A program made the position numbers and the translations under genes. This document shows positions 25,074 through 37,055 of a stretch of 64,000 nt of DNA, in pieces. The notes under the pieces were generated by a model. That model was not told where the DNA came from. It saw only the letters and a program-made list of their open reading frames with translations, and did no database searches. Each line of letters begins with the position of its first letter. Positions within the stretch are counted from its first letter, which is position 1. The DNA comes from Hyalella azteca (lineage: Eukaryota; Arthropoda; Malacostraca; Amphipoda; Hyalellidae), in NCBI RefSeq assembly GCF_000764305.2, contig NW_025944533.1:1-64000 (forward strand). Direction: 5' to 3'.

Positions 25074-25479
25074 TACGGCGTAAAATATAGAAATAATACA
25101 TAAGGCATAATAAAGAAGTAATACAACGTATCAATTTAAGAAATGCAACGTACTAATGATAGGTAAACGGCGAAAAAAAAAGTAAAAGCATACGGTGTAT
25201 CAATGGAAGGTATGCGGTGCCTCATGAAAACATATATAGGGCTACAAAGAAGGTAAATAGTGTATCAAGGAAAACTATACGGCGTATCGAAGGTGAATTT
25301 ACAGCATATTAGGAGGCAATATTCGATTTATCAAGAGAAGGTAGACGGAATATCAAAGCAATATGAACAGCGCATAAACGCATGCATGCAGCGTATATTA
25401 AGGGAAGCTCAATTCAACAAACATAGAAATGCATATATCATATGTAATGGCAAGGTTAACGCGGCGTATTTAAATGAGC

Positions 25480-25960
25480 TATAATGGCGTACCGGGGTAA
25501 AGTATATGGCTTATCGAGGTAAGTTATACGGCGTATCGAGTGAAGGTTTGTACAGCATCATTAGGTAAGGTATAGGGTGTACCGAGTTAAGGCTTATGCA
25601 GCGTATCGATCTAATTTATTAAGGCGTAAGGTATAGGGAGTACCGAGGTAAGGCTTATGCAGCGTATCTAAGGCGTAAGGTATAGGGTGTACCGAGATAA
25701 GGCTTATGCAGCGTATCTAAAGGTATAGGGTGTACCGAGGTAAGGCTTATGCAGCGTATCTAAGGCGTAAGGTATAGGGTGTACCGAGGTAAGGCTTATA
25801 CAGCGTATCTAAGGCGTAAGGTATAGGGTGTACCGAGGTAAGGCTTATGCAGCGTATCTAAGGCGTAAAGTATAGGGTGTACCGAGGTAAGGCTCGATAT
25901 AAGGCGTAAGGTATAGGGTGTACCGAGGTAAGTTACACAACGTATCAAGGAAAGGTTTAT
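25480..25960. repeat. 49-bp minisatellite built from ~24-bp half units
   Basis: TATAGGGTGTACCGAGGTAA then GGCTTATGCAGCGTATCTAA repeats at 25571, 25632, 25681, 25724, 25773, 25822, 25871 and 25912, mostly 49 bases apart, with two shortened units (43 and 41). Each unit is two related halves of the form TAAGG-TATA-CGTA/CC-GAGG. Degenerate single halves (GTATCGAGGTAAGTTATACGG and similar) extend left to about 25070, so the array probably grew from a 24-bp ancestor. It ends about 80 bases before the CRE site at 26038. Confidence 0.93.
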
Positions 25961-26037
25961 ACGGCGGTGGTGCGGCGAGGGAGCGGACGCGAACTAATGG
26001 TTTACGGCGTCGGCAGGTTTGTCAACGTCAGCATCAG

Positions 26038-26045
26038 TGACGTCA
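26038..26045 (+). promoter_or_regulatory. Full CRE palindrome TGACGTCA
   Basis: A perfect cAMP-response-element / ATF consensus lies 12 bases before the candidate start codon at 26057. The surrounding 25960-26060 is GC-richer with several CG steps. Full CREs close to start sites are typical of promoters bound by CREB/ATF, so this supports transcription rightward from near here. Function is inferred from sequence only. Confidence 0.45.
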
Positions 26046-26056
26046 CGTCGACCAAA

Positions 26057-26134
26057 ATGGCCGGGAATACAAAACAGAACAATAATGGACCTGCAAACGC
26101 TTTCCACCCACAAAATGGGATGAATCCAATAGAG
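26057..26134 (+). CDS. Candidate first coding exon of an unknown nested gene
   Basis: ACCAAAATGG gives a good start context; 26 codons follow, beginning MAGNTKQNNNGP and ending NGMNPIE, then the perfect donor GAG|GTAAGT in phase 0. The peptide is Asn/Gly/Pro-rich and looks like a disordered N-terminus. The frame is also open upstream to 25967. It lies inside the Antp intron on the opposite strand, so it would be a nested gene. I could not identify downstream exons or a family; CRE, GC rise, start context and donor coincide, which is the reason for listing it. Confidence 0.4.
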
Positions 26135-29100
26135 GTAAGTCATACCTTAATTACGAAATATTTCGAACAGCCATACCCATGTTTGGTATGTCATTAAAGA
26201 TGAACCACGGTGTCTGCTCGTCTATCGCCTCTGACGTGAACTGAGTTTCCGTGTCCCTGTAATGCCTCGTGATGGATGAAAGCAGTTTGTGTTTCTAGAC
26301 GCATACATGTTGGCTCGGCTTGTATTTAACTGATTATGAAACGCCGCGTGAAGCTTTCGGAAATATTTCTTACAGCGACCGGCAGATAAGGTCGGTCTTA
26401 CGGGGAATTATGAAAGTTAGTTATGGATTCACTAAAACTTATAAACAATTTTGGAAATATTTTGTTGGATTCAGATAACGAGAAATGGTTCATTTCGATT
26501 TTATTCCAAAAAGTCGTTAGTTTCCGCATTTCTCAAAGGATCGTAGTTCGTTCATTTTTCCCTGGTTATAATCCGAATAAAATTAAAAAACTCTCAGGAA
26601 TAATTTCGAAGCGAACCCCTTTTTCCCATTCACATCCATTCATCAATATCAATAAATATTTCAGCGAGGTCAAAAAGTCCAAAAACTTAAAATACCAGGT
26701 CAGGGATATCGTTAATTTTATCCAAGTACGACGAATAATTTTTTTATCCGAGTGTGCAATGTGGGGATTAAATTGGTCTGCTTCGAACAGAGATCATGGA
26801 AAATGAAACATTATTGAGAACATTGTCGCAGCTCTCCCATCAAAAACTAAAAATTTCTGAATAAACGAGCAAAATTTGAGGCAAAATTTCAACCAGGAAA
26901 CTTTTTATATTGTATTTGGTACGTAAGCAGCACCCATACAAATACAAATCCATACATTTATACAAAAAATAGTTAATGGTGGTTAAATTTCCTGGCATTT
27001 AAATAACACGACAGTCATCAGCTTTATATAGCGCTGACTTGCCGCCGCTCGTTTATCATGAATTCTAACACTAACACATTCGCAGGTTTCGATTGTTATA
27101 CCTCGCAAAAGTTAGTGGCATTCAAAAAAAAGACTCAGTACTTTTGGTTTGCCTGGGCTTGCGGACGACATGATAAACGATGCAGTGCAGAACACGTATA
27201 CTAACTGATGGACCAGCATTTATCAGTTTCAAGAAGCCATGGGAAAGATAAAACGTAACGGGTGCAAAAAATCTGCAAAGGAGTCAAAGGAGGGAGAGTT
27301 GCGCAAGAGTTTTTGAGTGCAAGATGAATCTGTTCTTGAAGAGGTGTTACAACGTGAGATCACAGCTCTTGATTAAGGGAATTGCTTCTTCGAAAGATCG
27401 ATGGAAGTAACTTAACAGCAGAATAAATTGCCCCTGATGACTTCAAGAACATCGATGGTCAAGGGGCCAGCAGACCAAAGAGCGTTGCTTCCACGTGGTA
27501 CTTCTCTACGGTGATCATGGAATTAAAAACGCACAATAAATGTCGATTCAATTTTTATCCAACCATCAAAGCAACATCGATGTGGGATTATTATTATCCA
27601 AGTTACTTTTTTACGCAGAAGAAGAAATTATGCTTAAATTCTGTCTTGAAAAAGTTTGGGAGCCCTTGAATAGATATTGCAATTGAAATTGATCGCATTT
27701 CATCCGTATAGCCTTGTCTTCTATTTATTTACTAATTTATATTTTGGAACTCACCAATTATAATTTTTAATGATTTTTGATTATTTTCACGAGCAGGAAA
27801 TTTAACCGTATCGTTAATGTGAACGACATTACAAGATTTTGAACTTCGTACGAAAAAACTGACATTGCAATAGAAGACATATAAAATAAATTATAATATC
27901 GAAAGAAGGACTGGAAATTAGACGGAGATGCAAATAATGAGTAACGTCAGGGGGTGCTTTTAAATACGTGACGTCGCCGGCTGTTACGGAGGGGAGGAAG
28001 TTCAGCATTTTGGCAGCTGACACTTGATTGAATACGCGGATAACTGAACCGAGGGAAACTCGCTGCCTGCATGAGGGAACTGAGGGAACGATATGCAAAA
28101 TGGTCCCACGCTCTAAAGAGAGAATATTTGGTTGTGTTTAAAAGTTTAATGCGGATATGATCTCTGCATGAATACTATAGAATTCAGCGACGAGATGTGA
28201 ATATAAAATAAAAAACAAGTTCATAATATTCTACGAAAATTTGAAACGAACATTTGGTAAAAAATAGGATCATATGAATCAGAAACAACTTGGGAAAATG
28301 GACGCTTGCGTATACAAGAGGCTGAGACAAACATATATAGGGAAATAAAGAAATAATGTACGAATAATTAATCCAGACCGTCCTACTGACTTCATAAAAT
28401 TCAAATTAAAATTATTTAGCTGAAAGAATAGATCGTACTGTGCAAGATATACGAAGCCAGAAGGAGGCAAGAGGGTGAAAAGTATACAAAAATTATTAGA
28501 AAAGCAGCAGAAATCATTATGACTTGTTTTAATTACACACTTTATTAATAAGACGAAAATTACAAAACTAATGAATAATTATTAAAAAACGTATTACAAA
28601 TTTCGTTGCAGTTGATATCCGGTCGGCGAGCTTATTTTCATGTAATTTGTAAGATGCATAAAATTCAATTGCAATTTTTGATTATACGAAATAAATCGTT
28701 TATTTCATGGCACCTAGAAACGTGTGCCACAAAGTCACTAAAACAATCGTCAAAAATGACCACCACTTTTTAAGTTACTTGATAAATCAAAGAAAAATGT
28801 GATCATAAATTAGTGCATGAATGATAAAATTTAATTTTCTTGTCATAAGCTGTGGTGAACACACCTCAGATTTTCAAAAAGAGTGACTCAAAATAGTTTT
28901 CAATTTAATAGGAATAAAGCCACAGATTTAAGTAAAGTTTTATGACAAAAAAATAATAAATAAATTTTATCATACGAAAACAATGCCACTTTTGGGAATA
29001 AATTAGTATTTAGAAACATAAGCGCGAACTTAGATTTTGAACATTATAATTATTAATATTGTTATTTATTAGGCCGAAAATTCTCGGAAATAGAGCCGTT

Positions 29101-29592
29101 GGGTAAAGATTGCTTATGATAATCAAATACTACTTATTTTTTCTTACCAGCAGCTGTAGGTTGCGCGATAATAAGGTTGCAGCCCCCCGGAAACATATGA
29201 AAAAAAGAAAGAAAAACAGGAAAAATTAACAAAAAACCATGATGATAAACTTAGCAAACAGGATTTGAGATGGTGACATCCACAAACGACAAAACAATGC
29301 ATGAAGTTGGGACGAGAAATAGTATGATATGTTGGACCCGACTTATATAATAATGATGAATAGGTGTAATAATTCATTCAATGGTCACTTTAAAATGTAT
29401 TAATTGAGCGACAATCATTCTTGTCACTAACACTCCACGATTAATGTACAAAAAATGATTTGTGATCGTAGAAATTTATTCAGCATTCCAACGTAATATT
29501 CGACCAAAACTCAATCACGAATTTAAAATAAAATGCATGGCCTACAGGTACCTTTACAACTTCACAGTCGAAAAATTTAGTGAATAAATATT

Positions 29593-29700
29593 GGGTTTAT
29601 TGAGGCTTCAATGCAACGTATAACTGATTGGCAAAATTTTTGAGCGCGGAGTTGTGAGCATATATGAGAACACGATATTTAGGAAAACCAAAAAAATATT
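29593..29700. repeat. Dispersed repeat, copy 1
   Basis: About 108 bases starting GGTTTATTGAGGCTTCAATG and ending CACGATATTTAGGAAAACCA match 31693-31799 at roughly 85% identity in the same orientation, 2.1 kb apart. No coding sequence; probably an old short interspersed element or a local duplication. Confidence 0.85.
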
Positions 29701-31692
29701 CGCCCATGGAACTCGAGTATCATCACATTCAAAAGATCGACATTATTATAGTGAATAATTGTATTTAATTGACCTGTTAATTTTTTTAAATTGATGCCTG
29801 GCTGGCATGCAATTTATTACGAGTTTAGAAACTATGTTAAATCTTTCGGCGAAGCATAAAATTTCTCTGACTGCATATAAAATATGACAATAAGGGCGCA
29901 TAATTAAATAGTAAAATTTTTGCAATGAAACTAAAATGAAAGTAAAATGCAATAATTTGCAATGAAGTTTTCGTACAATGAAAAAACTTGGAGAAAGGTT
30001 TCATCATAAAATATCCGTAAAACTGTTCTGTTCATCTAAATTTTAAATTGGCAAAAGATCGTGCACTTTTTCCATATTTTCCATGGCTTGCATAGTCTAG
30101 ATTGCAAAGCAAAGAACCGATGAAGACTGTAATTTGTGTGAGTTATAGCCGTTGATGAACGACTATGGATGATTTAGAGTAGAGATCATCCATCATCGGC
30201 GCTCGGATGATAGACAATGTGACAAATAATTATCAGTGCACTCAAGATATCAGCTTTTGACGAACGACTTTGTGGAGCTCCTGATATATCTAACAAAATG
30301 CAATTTGATCCGTAGGATTCGAGCACTTAGATTAAAAAAAATAATAACAGCAGGAAAATCTCTTCAATGGAGCATCTCCGTTGGGTGCACAGGTTAATAT
30401 TAAATCTAGCAATTCGCTACATAATGCAACATTATTCAACTCAATATTCAACCAGAAATTATTCGATAAAAATTCAGATGAAATTGGGGGTTTAGTTGAG
30501 CAAATGACGCAATCAAAACTTGTTTGAACATAGAAAAATTCTAAATTACATCAATGAATTTTACGATCGTTCTTTTACATTTAAGGTTGGAAGTCTTCCG
30601 CATAAATGCGCTTTTCCGCCAATAAGCAGTTTAAATTTTGTTGTTATACACGAAAAAATTTGTACCAACAAGGCAGATGATAAAATAACATTATATGAAT
30701 GCGGCCATACTTCTAAATCACTTCAAAATCATTGAATTCTAGTAATAAATTCCGGCATAATCCAACTGAATTTCAGTTCACATTCTCTGGCTACGTTACC
30801 TGGCGGTGAAATGGAACGGCCAACGAATTTCATCAAAATCATCAAAAAAGACTGTACAGGGTTATCAATTTATTATAGGTGGAAAATTAAAAATCAACAC
30901 CTGATGCTAATGGTCAAAAACTGTTATCGTTTTCTGTTCATAAGCATGAAGATGACATTGAGAATTTTAAATCGTTCTCCTAAGATGACTTCATCATACA
31001 AGGACAAAAATCTGGAATTAATGCCGTAGACGCTTTTTAATAAGACTGTAAACAAATAATATTTAATAGAGTAACTAAGAATAGTTCATATAGAGCAACA
31101 CAACAATAGCTCAGCACGCAAATGAATTATTCATATCAGTAAGTTGTAGTAGAGATCCGACCGACAAGGTTGAGTTGCGAAATGGCGTCGAGGAAAATAA
31201 ATATATCTTGATTTTTCTTGATTGAACATTGCCCACAATAATCTTTTGAAAAATTATTACAGAATTATTTAAGCGATCAAGCGATCCCTGAATAGAAACT
31301 TGATTTAAGTGCATAAAGATTGTTATGGGTTAATACAGATAAACGGGCTTAAGGGGGCGAAGGGGTGTGATAGAGTCAACAAAGAAAATGGGAAATTCTG
31401 ATGCAGAGGGGAGAACTCGATAGACTTATCAAAAGGAGGGCAAACGCGTCTGTATAGGAATAACATTGACGTTAATCCAGACACTGTAACATTTACAGTA
31501 AAATTCAAATTTACACCCATGTACATAATTTCTGTTATATTTTAATTCCTTGAGTTTCTCAGAACATATTTTATCCTGTACGATATGACGAACATTCAAT
31601 GCTATCAATGTTGATGGTCCAATTAGGACTACAATTTATAGTGCAATTAGGACTATAAAAATAATGACGAATAATGAATGAAAATACAGATT

Positions 31693-31799
31693 AGGTTTAT
31701 TGAGGCTTGAATACAATGTATAACTGACTGTCAAAATTTCTCAATACGGAGTTGTAAGCATATATGAAAGCACGATATTTAGGAAAACCAAAAAATATT
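31693..31799. repeat. Dispersed repeat, copy 2
   Basis: Second copy of the element at 29593-29700; both share GGTTTATTGAGGCTT, CGGAGTTGT and CACGATATTTAGGAAAACCA. Flanks beyond the shared block do not match, which fixes the element ends to within a few bases. Confidence 0.85.
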
Positions 31800-32140
31800 G
31801 CAGAATCTTTACTTATTTAACACCAGAAAAATTCCAGGTAAAATGATTATTTTACGAATATTGAGAAGAATTGACAATAATCTACAACTTTTAATCATGT
31901 TTATTAATTAAATTCGATGAGTAGGCAGTACAAAGTAAAGAATATCTGAAAACTAGCTTGATGGAAGGAAAGTCATGTTTATTCATGCTTAAACATATAC
32001 ATGTACTTTCCATAAGAAAAAAATTTATTCAACCAAAATTTGAAACAAGCAATGAAAGAAAAAAAATGGGACGTTAACCAAACTAAAGAAATGGGTGTAA
32101 TATGAGAACATTCGTTTGTTTATAACAAAATATAAAATGA

Positions 32141-32347
32141 TTCCATGATATCAAAACAACCTCAGCAAATCAAAAATTTAACAAATATTATTTAATCGCT
32201 AAAATCGACCAATTAAAAGAACTAGCCATCAACAAAATCGACGCGATCCCAAGGGACTTGGATTCCAAAGCAAAGGAGCTTCGGGTTGCTCTCTGCGATC
32301 GGATTGCCGGTCCAGCAGCTGCCACTCTAATCAATGAAGCTGATTAA
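32141..32347 (+). CDS. Open frame without ATG, possible exon or element fragment
   Basis: Between an in-frame TGA (32138-32140) and TAA (32345-32347), 68 codons are open without a Met. From about 32230 the DNA becomes clearly less AT-rich, and the peptide there reads KIDAIPRDLDSKAKELRV, then IAGPAAATLINEAD, a plausible helical segment. No splice acceptor could be fixed at the left edge. It may be the last exon of an unknown plus-strand gene, or a decayed transposon segment. I recognise no family. Confidence 0.2.
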   Translation, partial: FHDIKTTSANQKFNKYYLIAKIDQLKELAINKIDAIPRDLDSKAKELRVALCDRIAGPAAATLINEAD

Positions 32348-33110
32348 TGCCCGCCATTAATCAATTATCAGAAGCTCCGCAAGCCGTGTCTAGGGCTGCC
32401 GCGTCACTTCCAATCTGCGACCAGCTTAGAATCGTGTAGAATTTCTGGGCCCACACTAGCAGGGAGAACTTCTCGAGCGGTAAACTATTCCTTGATATTG
32501 AGACTGGACGTCACTTAATAGTTGTAGGTACCGAGACTGTACGTCCCTTACCAATATTATCTACCGAGACTGAACGTCACTTACTAGAAGAAGTTTTTGC
32601 GACTACTCCACGTGAATACAAAAAATAATGTAAGTTGTGAGAAATATTTTTGTAATATTTCTTGAAGTGAAGAATTATTTGAAAAACTGATGCTGCTTGA
32701 AATAAATGTACCAATGAAAAATACTGCAACAAAGTGCAATATTCATTGCACCTGATTCAACCTTCGCATTAGCGGAAGGGAAATTCTCCCGTACCATCAT
32801 AAAAAATTGACATGGTATTCCGTAGCTAATTAAGCAGAGTTTACCCCACATGAAAACGTTGCAAATTTTGCTTTAACAATCATATAACATCATGCAAAAT
32901 TACTTGAAATACGTCTGGCCAAAGACGCATTGCAAATTTAACCCAGGATTCGTCGCAATATTCGTTCCATCTTCTAGGTCGGAAGTTGCAGCAGCTGTCA
33001 AAGAGGAAATTGGTTCTGAGGAGCATCTCGGAGACGTGTCCCAAACCATCCATCTTTTGCAGGTCTCCAATAACAGGCCGAGATATTCGTCCCTGGCTGC
33101 ATGCCACTGA

Positions 33111-33382
33111 GCTATAGGCTTGGCCTCTCGATGGCTCTTGAAAAATGGCTGGAGATTCGCAATTGTAAATGTATAATGCATTATATTGTGAAAATATAGG
33201 TACTCGATATGCGATAAAAAATCTGTATTATATGTATAAAAAATCGGCTATAGGCTTGGCCTCTTGATGGCTCTTGAAAAATGGCTGGAGATGCGCAATT
33301 GTAAATGCGTAATGCAACTGTATTGTGAAATTATAGGTATTCGATATGTGATAAAACCAATCGGTATTATTACGTAGTGGTG
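33111..33382. repeat. ~136-bp tandem duplication
   Basis: GCTATAGGCTTGGCCTCT begins at 33111 and again at 33247; both copies continue GATGGCTCTTGAAAAATGGC and diverge mildly to the right. No gene content. The left neighbour 32880-33110 is open on both strands but unassigned. Confidence 0.9.
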
Positions 33383-34009
33383 AGTGCAGTTATGAATATT
33401 GAGGTTTCGGTTATAGGAATGAAATTCTACAGTTTAGTGGATGCATATTTATGATCAACATTTACATTGAAAGTAATTATCCAAACTGTTCGATATACCT
33501 GCAAAAAAGTTAGACAGGTAATATTGCTTTAACTGCAATTTTTTTTCGTTGATGCCGAAAAAGACGCAAGCGAGTATGCACCGAAAACTTTTACGGATTA
33601 ACCGAAATTAGAGTTGATAATTACTCATCAATGAATAACGAAAATAGTTTCGATACATAGGTTTCAAATAATAATTTCTTCCGCGAATCAATGAGATCTA
33701 AAGAAATCATCAACAGAAAATATTAAAATATCAATCCACACTAGCAACAAAAAATTGGCACATCCTTTGTGACGTGCGTTCAAGCATTATTCACTGCGTC
33801 CGAAAAAATGTTAATATAGGTATGCAGTCATAATATCTTCCTAGCTGCTAAAACATATCTAGGAATATTGCACGATTAACTTGGTGAAAAAATTCCATCA
33901 GATGCCTTTGTTTATATTACACGCAGACGGAGTTTGAGGATGATTATGTCAAGTGGATTTTAGTAAATAGACCAATTATAACAGAAGGAGTGAAAATAAT
34001 TTTGATAAA

Positions 34010-34245
34010 GCCGACTGAGATATAACTTTTGTAAAACCGAATGTGCGAACATAACTTTAGTACAACTGATTGTGTGAATCTAACTTTAGTACATCCGAAT
34101 GTGTGAATATAAGTTCAGTACAACCGGTGTGTGAATGAAACTTCAGTGCCACAAAATGTGTGAATATGATTTTAATACAACCAATAATGTGTGAAATAAA
34201 TTTTAGATCAGCTAAATATGTGAATCTAACTTCAGTAAAACTTCA
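34010..34245. repeat. ~33-bp minisatellite, about seven diverged copies
   Basis: The phrase AATGTGTGAATATAACTTCAG, then TACAACCG, recurs with substitutions about every 30 to 35 bases. Copies are more diverged than in the other arrays of the window, suggesting an older array. Confidence 0.8.
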
Positions 34246-34599
34246 TGCAACTTCATGCGTTTGAATATTTCTTTATTCTATATTTCCTAGATGCTGGAAT
34301 TCTAGCACAATGTTGAGCGGCACGCAAGCTTATTATAATGATAGTAAGCTTAATGAAATGCCACATTTGGATTTTATTTAAAGAATTGGTATTTTAACGC
34401 GTAGCTCTTCAGCATCTCATCGAACAACAGCTTGCATATAGTGTAGGTCCGAAGTTATTAACTAGGGGCCATACTTTCAGAACTCGCTAAGTGAACGTAA
34501 GTATTTACGCTCTATTTTCTTGCCTATGATTGGTGGATTTTGCTTGAAAGACGTCAATGATTGGCTGATGAACTTACTATCTCTTAACTTTTTTTGAAA

Positions 34600-35270
34600 G
34601 AATAGGCCTAGGGCAGTTCGTCACGACTCACGAGGCGCGTCGATACGGTGAGCGTCAGTTGAACTGCCTGCGCTGTCACACGCTGGCCGATCGATGACCA
34701 GAGAAAAGCTTCCGCCACCAAATGAATGATGAATGTGAATGCCAGACTGACACAAAGTAAGATTGCACTGAATACGGATGAATGTAAACTTTGGAGCATG
34801 TTAAATTCAATGGAAGCAACTTTTCAAGAACCTAAATAAAGCAACAAAGCTTATTTTGTTTAAATGAAAACAAAACAATAATGAAGTTTATTGTAGAAAA
34901 AAATGATTAGTTAGAACAGAAAAGTTTTGAAATAACCAGAATTGAAAAGAAAAACACATTTTGTCTTAAATTAACAACTTTATAATAAAGAAATCAAACA
35001 CCACACGATTTTTCTCTGAAAATGAATGATTGGCTCCACATTCGAACCATTTCTAGCCGTCTGCCATTTTCTCACGATTCCGGCTAAAAAGCCCTGCACG
35101 GTCCCTATTTGCCTACGATCTTATCGTGACCTTCACCCTAATACTAAAGCCCCGGATTATCGATCACTGAGCGGCTCTCGAGCTCAGATCCCGACTCTTC
35201 TGCGTGAGAATGAAAACAGCGGAGAGGCAGAGAAAATTGCGACACCAACGTTCATAGCAAGGAAAGTTAA
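34600..35270. other. Two GC-richer pockets without an assigned gene
   Basis: 34610-34720 has GGCAGTTC and GAACTGCC arms about 45 bases apart and several CG steps. 35030-35260 is open for 82 codons on the plus strand (35026-35274) with no motif. Both lie in the Antp intron and could be regulatory or unrecognised exons. Confidence 0.3.
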
Positions 35271-35761
35271 ATAAGAAAAAAAAGTAAAAATTCTTTAACC
35301 CATTTACGCCTGGAGTCCATTTATGCCTGGTTAAGAGAGCATGATGCTCACTTTACACTAAATGCATTTATCTATCGTCTGCTGTGCTATAATTCATCCT
35401 TATTTCAAAGCAATTGTAAGATGTTTTCGATCTTTTAAGAAGTGAAATATTTACAAAAACATTGATGCCAAAACTAAAAGGAAACTCATAGCTCGGTCTC
35501 CGGATTTCCTCATGCAGTGAATTGTTAAATATTCTGCTTAGGATTAAATTTGCTGGAATGCCAATTTTACTAGTTATACAAAATTTGAAAGCACCTCGTA
35601 AAACAAATTGATAATGAATTTGAAAGTAATTTGATTCTTTACTTAATCCAGCCCTAAAAAACTGCTTCTTTTCGGATAATAACCATTCCCCCACCTCAAA
35701 AAAAAAAAGAAAACAGCTGGTAGTAAGCCTTCCAAAATGATGCCTAGCTATTAATTTTGCT

Positions 35762-36145
35762 CTTTAGCTACACACCGAGGCACGAGTAGAATTTTTATCT
35801 TAACTACACACCTAGCTACGTGTGTATTTTGATCCTTAACTACACTTCGAATCACGCGTGGATTTTGCTCCTTAACTACACTTCGAATCACGCGTGGATT
35901 TTACTCCTTAACTACACTTTGAATCACGCGTGGATTTTGCTCCTTAACTACACTTTGAATCACGCGTGGATTTTACTCCTTAACTACACTTTGAATCACG
36001 CTAAGATTTTGCTCCTTAACTACACTTCGTATCACGCGTGGATTTTGCTCGTTATAACTACTCTTTGAATCACGCGTGGATTTTGCTCGTTATAACTACT
36101 CTTTGAATCACGCGAGATTTTGCTGCTTAACTACACACCGAGGCA
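35762..36145. repeat. 36-bp minisatellite, about ten copies
   Basis: Units read CTTAACTACACTTTGAATCA then CGCGTGGATTTTGCTC. A period of 36 (12 codons) keeps the plus strand open for 82 codons (35820-36068), an effect of unit length. Edge copies near 35770 and 36140 share ACACACCGAGGCACG, and two copies near 36050-36110 have a GTTATAACTACTC variant. Confidence 0.95.
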
Positions 36146-36848
36146 CGTGTTTGGCTTGCGTGACGCACGCATGCGCTGATGAGGCCACATCAGACACGTC
36201 TCGAGATTAGATTTGGGGATTAAAGCCAAAAATCCGTCAATACCGGATAAAGTACACTTTTTGTGTACCTCCTATATAATCGCATAAATTAAAATCATGC
36301 GAAATTGCAGAATAGCGAAATATATTTTGGAATTCATGCACAGAAAAATTATATATAAAATTTTTCAAAAATAATTCGAATCGGTGCCACTATTTTCCGT
36401 TTTGAGTGATAGAAAAAAATCGCGCGATTCTGCTGCATCACAAAAATTTTGACCTTTTATAGATAAAAAGGTACATACTTTTTATTACAAAACTTTAAAT
36501 ATTCTAAAAGATGCATGGAGCTACAGCTTCTCTAAGCGTCTTTTTCATAAATAGATTCGGTTCGAAGGATGCTACTTAACATTTGCGAGTCCTCCTATAA
36601 ATAGAGATACAGTCCAAAAGAACCTCTAAATGTCTCTCGTACAAATAGATACATCCTAAAACAGCGGCCATAAACCTGCAGAGCCACGTGGGATGCAACA
36701 GGTATAGCACAAGTTATGAGGCCGTTCATTTCTCCTTCTTTAGGTTAGGAGAGTCGGCTGGGCTTGGCTTACTCCAAGTCGCTTGTTCGTAGTTTATGGT
36801 CATAGCAACAGCGCACGCACTGCTCTCCAGCGGTCAGCTTTAACGTCA

Positions 36849-37055
36849 GGGCAACAGCTTTGCTACATCCCAGGCACATGCAACTAAGTAGCTATATTTG
36901 GCTGCAATTTGATTGAAATGCGCCACTTAATGTACGATCTGCAGGTAAACTCAATTGAGATTGGGCAATGCTGCATCCCAGGCATTTTCATGCTGAGTAG
37001 CTTCGGCTGCAATTTGTCTAAAATTCGCAACTTCTACGAACTGCTGGCAAATGCA
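36849..37055. repeat. ~114-bp diverged tandem duplication
   Basis: GGGCAACAGCTTTGCTACAT (36849) and GGGCAATGCTGCATCCCAGG (36963) open two copies that share ATCCCAGGCA, GAGTAGCT or AAGTAGCT, GGCTGCAATTTG and TACGA-CTG-GGCAAA-type ends. Identity is moderate with several small indels, so the duplication is old. Confidence 0.7.
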
